This document shows, in pieces, positions 57,277-64,000 of a DNA stretch of 64,000 nt (position 1 is the stretch's first letter; the number at the start of each line of letters is the position of its first letter). The stretch lies in contig NZ_NESS01000014.1 of NCBI RefSeq assembly GCF_002128425.1, forward strand, positions 29,261-93,260, read 5' to 3'. The stretch comes from Gottfriedia acidiceleris (GTDB lineage Bacteria; Bacillota; Bacilli; Bacillales; Bacillaceae_G). The translations under genes and the position numbers were made by a program. The notes under the pieces were generated by a model, which saw only the letters and a program-made list of their open reading frames with translations, was not told the DNA's origin and did not search any database.

Positions 57277-57813
57277 TTATGGCATGTCTACCAAAAGACC
57301 TTCATTTTTTAATTGTAATATCGCACTATCTAGCTGCTTTTCACTATCTGCCTCTATTGTATGAAGATGTGTACCATTTGTTAAATTGGACAGTGGGACA
57401 GAGCTAGTTTGTTCCATTTTTTGAAGAAATAAGCTTATATCATAACGGTTCGCAATTTGTAATTGAGCAGTGATATATCCATAGACGGGATGTTCAACCA
57501 TTACATCCTTAACTGTAACACCGTGATCGACTAATATTTCTAGTTCTTTTTGAGTTTCTTCAGCTGTATGGTGACAAATAATTACTTTTCTAATTTTGTC
57601 AGTTTCCTTATTAGGATGAATATAAATATAACCTTGAGCAGTTGCTAGTATAGGCTCATTTTTCGCCTTTAAAAGTGTAATATCACCTACAACAACCTGT
57701 CGACTAACATTGGCTCTTTTAGCTAAGGAATTGCCTGATAAGGGTGACTCAGACTCCTTTAACCATTGTAATACTTTTTTTCTTCTTTCTTCCCCTAAAA
57801 GTTTTTTATTCAT
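57277..57813 (-). CDS. niaR: Transcriptional repressor of NAD biosynthesis NiaR
   Basis: A nicotinate-responsive repressor (B. subtilis YrxA/NadR). The 178-residue protein has an N-terminal winged helix (about 5-65, PLSGNSLAKRANVSRQVVVGDITLLKAKN) and a C-terminal 3H domain with conserved histidines in ICHHTAEET, DHGVTVKDVMVEHPVYG and THLHTIEA. It lies just downstream of nifS on the reverse strand. Its likely operator is in the nifS-nadB gap. Confidence 0.94.
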   Translation of the reverse strand: MNKKLLGEERRKKVLQWLKESESPLSGNSLAKRANVSRQVVVGDITLLKAKNEPILATAQGYIYIHPNKETDKIRKVIICHHTAEETQKELEILVDHGVTVKDVMVEHPVYGYITAQLQIANRYDISLFLQKMEQTSSVPLSNLTNGTHLHTIEADSEKQLDSAILQLKNEGLLVDMP

Positions 57814-57827
57814 TTTAATTTCCTCGA

Positions 57828-58958
57828 TTAAAAATTTTGATTAATGATTAATTTTAACACAGATGAAAATTTAATTAAGTCTTCTTCAGTTGTATGTTTG
57901 CCGACTGAAACTCTGAAGAATTGTTTTGCCTCATGAGGGTCTTTTCCAATTGCTAACATCGTTTCTGAAGGTTTCTGCATGCCAATTGCACAAGCGCTTC
58001 CCGTTGAAATGGCAAATTGATGTCGATTACATTCAAGCATGACAAACTGACCTTCTAGTCCAATGATCCTCATTCCAATTATATTTGGAATACACTCTCC
58101 ATCAGAACCTTCAAATTTTACGAGATGGTTAACATCTTGTAATTGTGATTTTAAAACATTTTTTAAATAGTGACATCTCTTTTGCTCTTCGTCTTGATTT
58201 TTTATAATATGTCCAGCTGATGTTACGAATGATGCAATTGCTGGAACATTAACAGTACCGGGACGAATCCCACTTTCATGAGATGTACCGGGATAGATTG
58301 GTTGACAAGTTAGTTTAGGATTTAAGTAAAGGGCTCCTATCCCTTTTGGCCCATATAATTTATGACCTGAAATACTAATACTAGAAATTTCATATTTTGA
58401 GACATTTATTTCTATTTTTCCAAATGATTGTACACAATCGCAATGAAGTAAAATATTTAATGAATTAAATAAATTAGCAATCTCGTTAATTGGTTGAATT
58501 GCTCCAATTTCAGAATTTACATGTTGAAAAATGCCTAATACAGTATCTTCACGAATTGCATTTTTAATCACTTCTAATGAGATAATCCCGCTATTTGTTA
58601 CCGGTAAATAAGATATTTCATATCCTTGTTCTTCCAGTACTTTTAAATAATTACTAATTGAAGAATGCTCTAATGTAGTTGTTAATATATGTTTTCCGAC
58701 TTTTTTTGTACTCTTTAAGAGAGTTTGAATAGCGATTAAATTTGATTCGGTTCCTCCACTTGTAAAGTAAATTGAAGCTGGGCTAGCATTTATAAATTCC
58801 GCTAATTGTTTGCGGCATGCTTCAAGGAGAAGTGAAGCCTTTGAGCCAATATCATGTAAACTTCGCTCATTTCCAAAGTAATTTTTAGAGGCAGTGACAA
58901 ATGTCTCAATGGCTTCTTCACTCATTGGAGTTGTAGCAGCATAGTCTAAATAAATCAA
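57828..58958 (-). CDS. nifS: Cysteine desulfurase NifS (for NAD biosynthesis)
   Basis: A PLP cysteine desulfurase that supplies sulfur for the [4Fe-4S] cluster of quinolinate synthase NadA. The 376-residue protein has IYLDYAATTPMSEEA, TSGGTESNL, the PLP lysine in ISGHKLYGPKGIGALY and the active-site cysteine in STGSACAIGMQKPS. The start is TTG at 58956-58958, with AAGGAGG 7-8 bases upstream; upstream ATGs lack homology. It is divergent from nadB across a NiaR-like operator. Confidence 0.95.
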   Translation of the reverse strand: MIYLDYAATTPMSEEAIETFVTASKNYFGNERSLHDIGSKASLLLEACRKQLAEFINASPASIYFTSGGTESNLIAIQTLLKSTKKVGKHILTTTLEHSSISNYLKVLEEQGYEISYLPVTNSGIISLEVIKNAIREDTVLGIFQHVNSEIGAIQPINEIANLFNSLNILLHCDCVQSFGKIEINVSKYEISSISISGHKLYGPKGIGALYLNPKLTCQPIYPGTSHESGIRPGTVNVPAIASFVTSAGHIIKNQDEEQKRCHYLKNVLKSQLQDVNHLVKFEGSDGECIPNIIGMRIIGLEGQFVMLECNRHQFAISTGSACAIGMQKPSETMLAIGKDPHEAKQFFRVSVGKHTTEEDLIKFSSVLKLIINQNF

Positions 58959-59027
58959 TTTAAAGCCTCCTTTTTTACTCATTAAAAAAAAATTTCTTGT
59001 CATTAGTTTAAATATATGTAAATATAG

Positions 59028-59040
59028 GTGTCAAGACAGC
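59028..59040. promoter_or_regulatory. Candidate NiaR operator between nifS and nadB
   Basis: GTGTCAAGACAGC contains the palindrome TGTC-AA-GACA. Its reverse complement holds a perfect TTGACA -35 for nifS-niaR. On the forward strand it overlaps the likely -35 of nadB, whose -10-like TATGAT is at 59052-59057. Repressor binding here would silence both operons, as expected for NiaR. Confidence 0.65.
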
Positions 59041-59096
59041 TTTTTTATCTATATGATAAAATTTAAATAGATGTACTGTAAATGGAGGGGGCAACT

Positions 59097-60578
59097 ATGC
59101 GAACTGCAGACGTTGTCATTATTGGCAGTGGGATTGCTGCTTTAATGGCTGCTGAGGAAATTTGTCAGTCTAAAAATGTGATTCTATTCACAAAGAAAAA
59201 AATTTGGGACAGCAATTCGATGCTTGCACAAGGTGGAATTGCAGCAGTAATGTCTGAAGATGATTCTTGGGAACTTCATAAACAAGATACGCTCGAAGCG
59301 GGTTGTAATGTAAATAATATAGAAGCAGTAGAAGAGCTAGTAAAGAACGGAACAACGTCTATAAAAGATTTAGTTTCATTTGGCATGGAATTTGATAAAG
59401 ATGAATCAGGCCAGTTTCATCTTGGTAGAGAAGGAGCGCATCGTAAAAATAGAATTTTACATTCCGGAGGAGACGCTACCGGAAAGCATCTAGTTGAAAC
59501 TGTTTATGCTCGGATAAAAGATAAAATAACGATTATTGAACATGAAATGGTAATTGATTTAATGATACAAGATGGTATATGTAAGGGAGTTTATATACTT
59601 AATGAAAATGGTGAATTAGAATCTTGTTTTGCAAACACGACACTGCTGGCAACGGGCGGTATTGGGGCTATGTATCAATTTACCTCTAATAATAAGGCCA
59701 TAACCGGAGACGGAATTGCTATGGCATATCGAGCGGGTTGTGAGATGACTGATTTGGAATTTATTCAATTTCATCCTACCATGCTTTACATTAATGGGGC
59801 ATGTAAAGGGTTAGTATCAGAAGCTGTTAGAGGTGAAGGAGCTTATTTAGTAACGAAAACTGGTCGTCGTATCATGAAAGGAATTCATCCTTTTGAAGAT
59901 TTAGCACCAAGAGATGTTGTTAGTAGGGTGATTTTTAATGAAATGCAAAACGGGGAAGAAATCTATTTATCGATCGAAATGATAGATGGATTTGAACAGC
60001 GTTTCCCATCAATTACTACCAATCTTATTAATAATGGAATTGATCTACAAAAAGGATTGGTTCCTGTTGTTCCAGGTGCACATTTCCACATGGGTGGAGT
60101 AAAAACATCTGCAAATGGAGAAACGACAATTCCAGGATTGTTTGCTGTAGGGGAAGTTGCTTGTACAGGTGTGCATGGTGCAAACCGACTTGCTAGTAAT
60201 TCTTTATTGGAAGGGATTGTGTTTGGGAAAAAGGTTGCCAGATTTATTGCTGACCTTCCTTTAGCCAAAACAAATGAAAATCAACCAAAATACATGATAC
60301 CAAGATATAGAACGTTACCTACAAAAGCTGAAATTAATGAAATAATGATGAAGTATATCGGTATTGTAAGAAATGAAGAAGATATAAATAAAGCAATCGC
60401 ATATTTTTCTTACTTCTTAGAATCCAAAACAGTAGATTCACGTCCGATGAACAAAGAGGAACTAGAAAGATACAATATGCTAACTACTGGAAAACTAATT
60501 GCAGAAGCTGCTATAAGAAGAAAACAAAGTATCGGCTCACATTATATAGAATATATAGATCAACCAGCTAATATTTGA
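59097..60578 (+). CDS. nadB: L-aspartate oxidase
   Basis: An FAD enzyme making iminoaspartate from aspartate. The 493-residue protein has the FAD motif VIIGSGIAALMAAEE, AQGGIAAVMS, HSGGDATGKHL, the catalytic-loop RGEGAYLV and APRDVVSR, and GVHGANRLASNSLLEG. It is a member of the succinate dehydrogenase flavoprotein family. The ATG at 59097 has GGAGGGGG upstream; an ATG at 59082 overlaps that site. Confidence 0.97.
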   Translation: MRTADVVIIGSGIAALMAAEEICQSKNVILFTKKKIWDSNSMLAQGGIAAVMSEDDSWELHKQDTLEAGCNVNNIEAVEELVKNGTTSIKDLVSFGMEFDKDESGQFHLGREGAHRKNRILHSGGDATGKHLVETVYARIKDKITIIEHEMVIDLMIQDGICKGVYILNENGELESCFANTTLLATGGIGAMYQFTSNNKAITGDGIAMAYRAGCEMTDLEFIQFHPTMLYINGACKGLVSEAVRGEGAYLVTKTGRRIMKGIHPFEDLAPRDVVSRVIFNEMQNGEEIYLSIEMIDGFEQRFPSITTNLINNGIDLQKGLVPVVPGAHFHMGGVKTSANGETTIPGLFAVGEVACTGVHGANRLASNSLLEGIVFGKKVARFIADLPLAKTNENQPKYMIPRYRTLPTKAEINEIMMKYIGIVRNEEDINKAIAYFSYFLESKTVDSRPMNKEELERYNMLTTGKLIAEAAIRRKQSIGSHYIEYIDQPANI

Positions 60579-60590
60579 GGAGAGAATTTC

Positions 60591-61418
60591 ATGAATACAT
60601 TAAAAGCTAAAAAAATGATTGAGCAATTTTTACTAGAAGATATTGGAGAAGGGGATCTATCTTCAACTTATATTTTCCCAATGCATGAAAGAACAACTGG
60701 AAAAGTACTTGCAAAAGCAGATGGAGTAATTGCTGGTACTGAATTAATCGAAATTACTTATAAATTACTTCATGAGGATATAACAGTAACTCTACATGTT
60801 AAAGATGGTGAATCTGTTCAGACAGGTCAATTACTTGCAGAAGTAGAAGGACCAGTTCAAGTGTTATTATCAGGTGAAAGAGTTATGCTTAATCTTTTAC
60901 AACGAATGAGTGGGATTGCAACGCTTACTTCAAAAGCAGTTGAAACATTAAACGACGAGAAAATCAAACTAGTCGATACAAGAAAAACGATGCCAGGTTT
61001 ACGTTTATTTGATAAGTATGCAGTTACTTGTGGTGGTGGAGCGAACCATCGTTTCGGTTTATATGATGCAGTAATGCTTAAAGATAATCATATTGCTTAC
61101 GCAGGTTCAATAAAAAATGCAGTTGATACTTTACGAAATAATTTGGGCCATATGGTCAAAATTGAAGTCGAGACTGAAAATAAAGATCAAGTACTCCAAG
61201 CTATTGAAGCTGGCGCAGATGTCATTATGTTTGATAATCGTACTCCAGATGAAATAAAAGAATTCGTAAAGCTTGTACCAGAAACGATTGTAACAGAAGC
61301 TTCTGGTGGAATTACTTTAGATAATTTAGCAAGTTTTCAAAACTGTGGTGTAAATGTTATTTCTTTAGGCTGTTTGACACATTCAGCAAAAGCATTAGAT
61401 ATAAGCTTCTACTTGTAA
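60591..61418 (+). CDS. nadC: Quinolinate phosphoribosyltransferase
   Basis: Makes nicotinate mononucleotide from quinolinate and PRPP. The 275-residue protein has the N-terminal [28 protein letters not shown], the active-site [24 protein letters not shown] and LKDNHI, and the barrel IEVETEN and MFDN segments. GAGGAGAG lies before the ATG. It is placed between nadB and nadA. Confidence 0.97.
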   Translation: MNTLKAKKMIEQFLLEDIGEGDLSSTYIFPMHERTTGKVLAKADGVIAGTELIEITYKLLHEDITVTLHVKDGESVQTGQLLAEVEGPVQVLLSGERVMLNLLQRMSGIATLTSKAVETLNDEKIKLVDTRKTMPGLRLFDKYAVTCGGGANHRFGLYDAVMLKDNHIAYAGSIKNAVDTLRNNLGHMVKIEVETENKDQVLQAIEAGADVIMFDNRTPDEIKEFVKLVPETIVTEASGGITLDNLASFQNCGVNVISLGCLTHSAKALDISFYL

Positions 61419-61443
61419 TATAGAAGGGATTGGAGTGGGGATA

Positions 61444-62553
61444 ATGAACGTTTTAGATATGATACAAAAAAATGAAGGATATCAAATTCCTGATGAGTAC
61501 TATAAATTATCAACTGAGGAAATGGAAAAAAGAGTAAAAGATATTAAAGAGAGATTAGGTGATGCTCTTTTCATTCCAGGACATCATTATCAAAAGGAAG
61601 AAGTTGTAGTTTTTTCAGATTCGACGGGAGATTCTCTACAACTTGCTCAAGTTGCTGCTAATAATAAAAAAGCAAAATATATTGTATTCTGTGGTGTACA
61701 TTTTATGGCAGAGACTGCAGATATTTTAACGGAAGATGAACAAATCGTTATTTTACCTGATATGAGAGCAGGCTGTTCAATGGCAGATATGGCAGATCAC
61801 CATCAAACTGATCGTGCATGGGTAGAGTTACAGAAGCTTTTCGGAGACACAATTTTACCGTTAACATATGTGAATTCAACTGCCGCAATTAAAGCGTTTG
61901 TCGGTAGAAATGATGGTGCAACCGTAACATCATCTAATGCAAAGAAGGTTGTTTCGTGGGCTTTCACACAAAAAGAACGTATATTGTTCTTACCTGATCA
62001 ACATTTAGGCAGAAACACAGCATTTGAATTAGGTGTACCGTTAGAGCATATGGCGATTTGGAATCCAATAACAGACACTTTAGAATATGAAGGCGACCTT
62101 AATAACATCAAAGTAATACTTTGGAAAGGTCACTGCTCTGTTCATGAGAATTTTACAGTGAAAAATATTGAGAATGTACGAAAAAATCATCCAGATATGA
62201 GAATTATTGTGCATCCAGAATGTTCTAGAGAAGTTGTAGCAGCAAGTGATGACAATGGATCTACAAAATATATTATTGACCAAATTGAAGCTGCTCCTGC
62301 AGGAAGTAAATGGGCAATTGGAACTGAGATGAATCTAGTTCAAAGAATTATTAAAAATCATCCAGATAAAGAGATCATTTCATTAAATCCATTTATGTGC
62401 CCTTGCTTAACAATGAATCGTATCGATTTACCACATTTATTATGGTCTTTAGAAAATATCGAAAAAGGTAACATTCAAAATATAATTACAGTTGATAAAC
62501 AAACTGCAAAAGATGCAATTAAGGCATTAGATAAAATGCTTGAGCTTGCTTAA
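61444..62553 (+). CDS. nadA: Quinolinate synthase NadA
   Basis: A [4Fe-4S] enzyme condensing iminoaspartate with dihydroxyacetone phosphate. The 369-residue long form (Bacillus type) has [20 protein letters not shown], the cluster cysteines in [18 protein letters not shown] and FMCPCLTMN, and [12 protein letters not shown] at 61432-61435 is 8 bases from the ATG at 61444; an in-frame GTG at 61435 overlaps it. nifS nearby is the likely sulfur source. Confidence 0.96.
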   Translation: MNVLDMIQKNEGYQIPDEYYKLSTEEMEKRVKDIKERLGDALFIPGHHYQKEEVVVFSDSTGDSLQLAQVAANNKKAKYIVFCGVHFMAETADILTEDEQIVILPDMRAGCSMADMADHHQTDRAWVELQKLFGDTILPLTYVNSTAAIKAFVGRNDGATVTSSNAKKVVSWAFTQKERILFLPDQHLGRNTAFELGVPLEHMAIWNPITDTLEYEGDLNNIKVILWKGHCSVHENFTVKNIENVRKNHPDMRIIVHPECSREVVAASDDNGSTKYIIDQIEAAPAGSKWAIGTEMNLVQRIIKNHPDKEIISLNPFMCPCLTMNRIDLPHLLWSLENIEKGNIQNIITVDKQTAKDAIKALDKMLELA

Positions 62554-62577
62554 AAATAAAATATCATTAAAAATTTA

Positions 62578-62618
62578 TTATCATTTAGTTCAATCTGAGC
62601 TAAATGATTTTTTTATAG
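62578..62618 (+). terminator. nadA terminator
   Basis: Arms ATCATTTAG and CTAAATGAT (62580-62608) around an 11-base loop, followed by TTTTTTT. Confidence 0.87.
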
Positions 62619-62660
62619 AAAAAACAAGAAAAAAGTAAATACTTATACAAGCTTACTCGT

Positions 62661-62691
62661 CATAAATTAAAATACCTTCTATCATAAATAC
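62661..62691 (+). promoter_or_regulatory. Candidate sigma-E promoter of safA
   Basis: ATA within GTCATAAAT (62659-62667), an 18-base spacer, then CATAAATAC (62683-62691), close to the sigma-E pattern. B. subtilis safA is transcribed by sigma-E early in the mother cell. Confidence 0.45.
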
Positions 62692-62767
62692 AAATATTCA
62701 GACATACATTGTTGTGAGGTACTAATGTACAATCCAACGTAGAGGCAATTGGTCAGGAGGGGAAAAG

Positions 62768-64000
62768 GTGAGAATTCACATAGTAATAAAGGGCGATACC
62801 CTTAAGAGCATTGCTCAAAAATATAACATCGACTATGAAGAGATAGTTAAATTAAATGCCCAACTAAGTAATCCAGATATGATCTATCCTGGCATGAAAA
62901 TAAAAGTGCCAGAAAGGGGCGAAAAACCAGCTCCATTAGGTTCTCAAAAGGAGGTACAGCTTTCTAAAGAACCTAAGCCAAGTATTGCTTTGGAGGTAGA
63001 AGAAGGAAAAGTTCAACCTGTAGCACAGACACAACCTGCTGTCTCGCCTAATACAAAGCCCGTTGATAATAATTTGAATATTAATGTAGAGGTTACACCG
63101 ACAGTAAAACCTGTAATTCAGGTACCTATTCCACCTGCAAAACCGACTGTATCACCTGCGACAAATAATGCGAATCAACAAGTATCTCCTGTTCAAACTG
63201 GAAAACCAAATGCGAACATACCGCAAGTTGTTTCGCCAGTGGCAGTTAAAAATCCGATAAATGATAATAAATCAAATGTGAACACCAAGGGAGGACAAAG
63301 CATGTCAGAGAAAAAGAACTACTTCCCAGGATCATTAGTTTCTCCGTCAACACCAAATCCGCAAGTATCTCCTGTGGAAACAGGAAAACCGAACCAACAA
63401 GTATCGCCAGTATCAACAGGAAAACCAAATCAACAAGTATCGCCAGTATCAACAGGAAAACCAAATCAACAAGTATCACCGGTAGCAACAGGAAAACCAA
63501 ATGTGCAAGTATCACCAGTAGCAACAGGGAAACCAAATATGCAAGTATCACCAGTATCAACAGGAAAACCAAAAGAGCAAGTATTACCAGTAGCAACAGG
63601 AAAGCCGAATATGCAAGTATCACCAGCATCAACAGGGAAACCAAATATGCAAGTATCACCAGTATCAACAGGGAAACCAAATATGCAAGTATCACCAGCA
63701 GCAACAGGAAAACCAAATATGCAAGTATCACCAGCGGCAACAGGAAAACCAAATGCACAAGTATCACCAGTAGCTAGTAATAAAGCCCAAACATTACCAG
63801 CGTATATAGGGCCGAATAATGCACCACAAACATTGCCAGCATATATGGGACCGAATGCACCACAAACACTTCCAGCATACTCAGGACCGAATGTACCGCA
63901 AACATTACCAGCATATATGGGACCAAATCCAAACGCAGCCCAAACGCTACCAGCATATATGGGACCAAATCCAAACGCAGCCCAAACGCTACCAGCATAT
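62768..64000 (+). CDS. safA: Spore coat morphogenetic protein SafA (3' end beyond window)
   Basis: SafA organises the inner coat and binds SpoVID and the cortex. 411 codons are visible with no stop before the window edge. The start is GTG at 62768 behind AGGAGGGG. Residues 1-50, from RIHIVIKGDTLKSIAQKYNIDYEEIVKLN to YPGMKIKVP, form one LysM domain. A Pro/Val/Asn-rich linker follows. Codon 179 (63302) is an ATG with its own AAGGGAGG Shine-Dalgarno, in line with the internal start that yields SafA-C30 in B. subtilis. Next come eleven 12-residue repeats (63362-63757), then QTLPAY-GPN repeats to the edge. The tyrosines there may be cross-linked in the coat. Confidence 0.93.
   Translation, partial: MRIHIVIKGDTLKSIAQKYNIDYEEIVKLNAQLSNPDMIYPGMKIKVPERGEKPAPLGSQKEVQLSKEPKPSIALEVEEGKVQPVAQTQPAVSPNTKPVDNNLNINVEVTPTVKPVIQVPIPPAKPTVSPATNNANQQVSPVQTGKPNANIPQVVSPVAVKNPINDNKSNVNTKGGQSMSEKKNYFPGSLVSPSTPNPQVSPVETGKPNQQVSPVSTGKPNQQVSPVSTGKPNQQVSPVATGKPNVQVSPVATGKPNMQVSPVSTGKPKEQVLPVATGKPNMQVSPASTGKPNMQVSPVSTGKPNMQVSPAATGKPNMQVSPAATGKPNAQVSPVASNKAQTLPAYIGPNNAPQTLPAYMGPNAPQTLPAYSGPNVPQTLPAYMGPNPNAAQTLPAYMGPNPNAAQTLPAY
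63287..63304 (+). promoter_or_regulatory. Internal ribosome binding site and start codon in safA
   Basis: AAGGGAGG (63287-63294), a 7-base spacer, then ATG (63302-63304), in frame with safA (codon 179). It is a strong initiation site inside an open gene. In B. subtilis an internal start at codon 164 makes SafA-C30. Confidence 0.8.
63362..63784 (+). repeat. 36-bp tandem repeats in safA
   Basis: Eleven consecutive 36-base units encode QVSPVxTGKPNx (x often Ser/Ala and Met/Gln), followed by a partial twelfth. Variation is mostly at fixed codon positions. A lone earlier copy is at 63179-63214. The units are coding and directly adjacent, without spacers. Confidence 0.95.
63788..64000 (+). repeat. 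QTLPAY-GPN repeats in safA
   Basis: Six starts of a second unit, QTLPAYxGPN plus 2-4 residues, with spacing of 36 to 42 bases. The last complete two copies (QTLPAYMGPNPNAA) are nearly identical in DNA. The tract runs into the window edge. Confidence 0.95.

Noticed and set aside
63179..63784. Regular 36-bp direct repeats, similar in length to CRISPR repeats
   Set aside because: The units are directly adjacent without spacers, are coding in frame as 12-residue units, and no cas genes are present.
63246..63998. Long hydrophobic reverse-strand frames
   Set aside because: They are mirror images of the safA codon repeats, with no start site or gene-like composition.

Overview
The window is a low-GC chromosomal segment of an endospore-forming Bacillaceae bacterium. 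The sporulation genes (gerE, gerM, lonB, spoVID, ysxE, spo0M, spoIIB, spoIVFA/FB, spo0B, safA), a TPP riboswitch, a T-box and an L21 leader all point this way. From about 9.8 kb to the right edge the gene order closely follows the Bacillus subtilis gerE-to-safA region. I cannot name the species. Several lineage differences from the B. subtilis order are visible: ysmA, ysmB, comC, pheB and pheA are absent here, racE is displaced and inverted, and a diguanylate cyclase, a glycosyltransferase, an RNase E/G, spo0M, a K+ channel and a thiamine-precursor operon are present.

Layout. 0-2.3 kb: the 3' part of a DUF2339 membrane protein, a GNAT acetyltransferase and a small orphan ORF. 2.2-2.75 kb: a gene-free stretch holding a dispersed Bacillaceae-type repeat, bracketed by two copies of one terminator hairpin. 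2.75-5.5 kb: hmp and nsrR (nitric-oxide detoxification and its repressor, divergent), then glutamate racemase. 5.7-9.5 kb: a TPP riboswitch and terminator controlling a ThiY-YqgV-ThiX-ThiZ uptake operon that ends in a TatD-family hydrolase. 9.8-13.3 kb: gerE (reverse), gerM, rph, rdgB and a YfcE-type phosphodiesterase. 13.6-15.6 kb: tRNA-Gly and tRNA-Arg, a DUF4240 protein and a TPR protein. 16-24 kb: protein quality control and ribosome assembly (tig, clpX, lonB, lonA, engB). 24-25.6 kb: a reverse-strand K+ channel and a small membrane protein. 25.8-32 kb: the hemAXCDBL operon, from glutamyl-tRNA to uroporphyrinogen III. 32.3-36.2 kb: spoVID, ysxE and spo0M. 36.4-43.7 kb: T-box-controlled valS, folC, a GGDEF protein and spoIIB. 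44-51.3 kb: maf, radC, mreBCD, minCD and spoIVFAB (shape, division site and sigma-K activation). 51.4-56.9 kb: a GT2 enzyme, rng, rplU-prp-rpmA, spo0B and obgE. 57.2-62.6 kb: NAD de novo synthesis (niaR and nifS reverse, nadB-nadC-nadA forward, with a shared NiaR-like operator). 62.8 kb to the edge: safA, open at the right end.

I found no prophage, CRISPR, defence island or intact insertion sequence; this is conserved core chromosome. The points most worth following up are: an in-frame ATG with its own strong Shine-Dalgarno inside safA, followed by a 12-residue tandem repeat tract; an interleaved inverted-repeat, terminator-like element ahead of spo0B; a TatD hydrolase in the TPP-riboswitch operon where a deformylase would be useful; two large palindromes ahead of clpX; and the intergenic repeat family at 2.55 and 15.66 kb.
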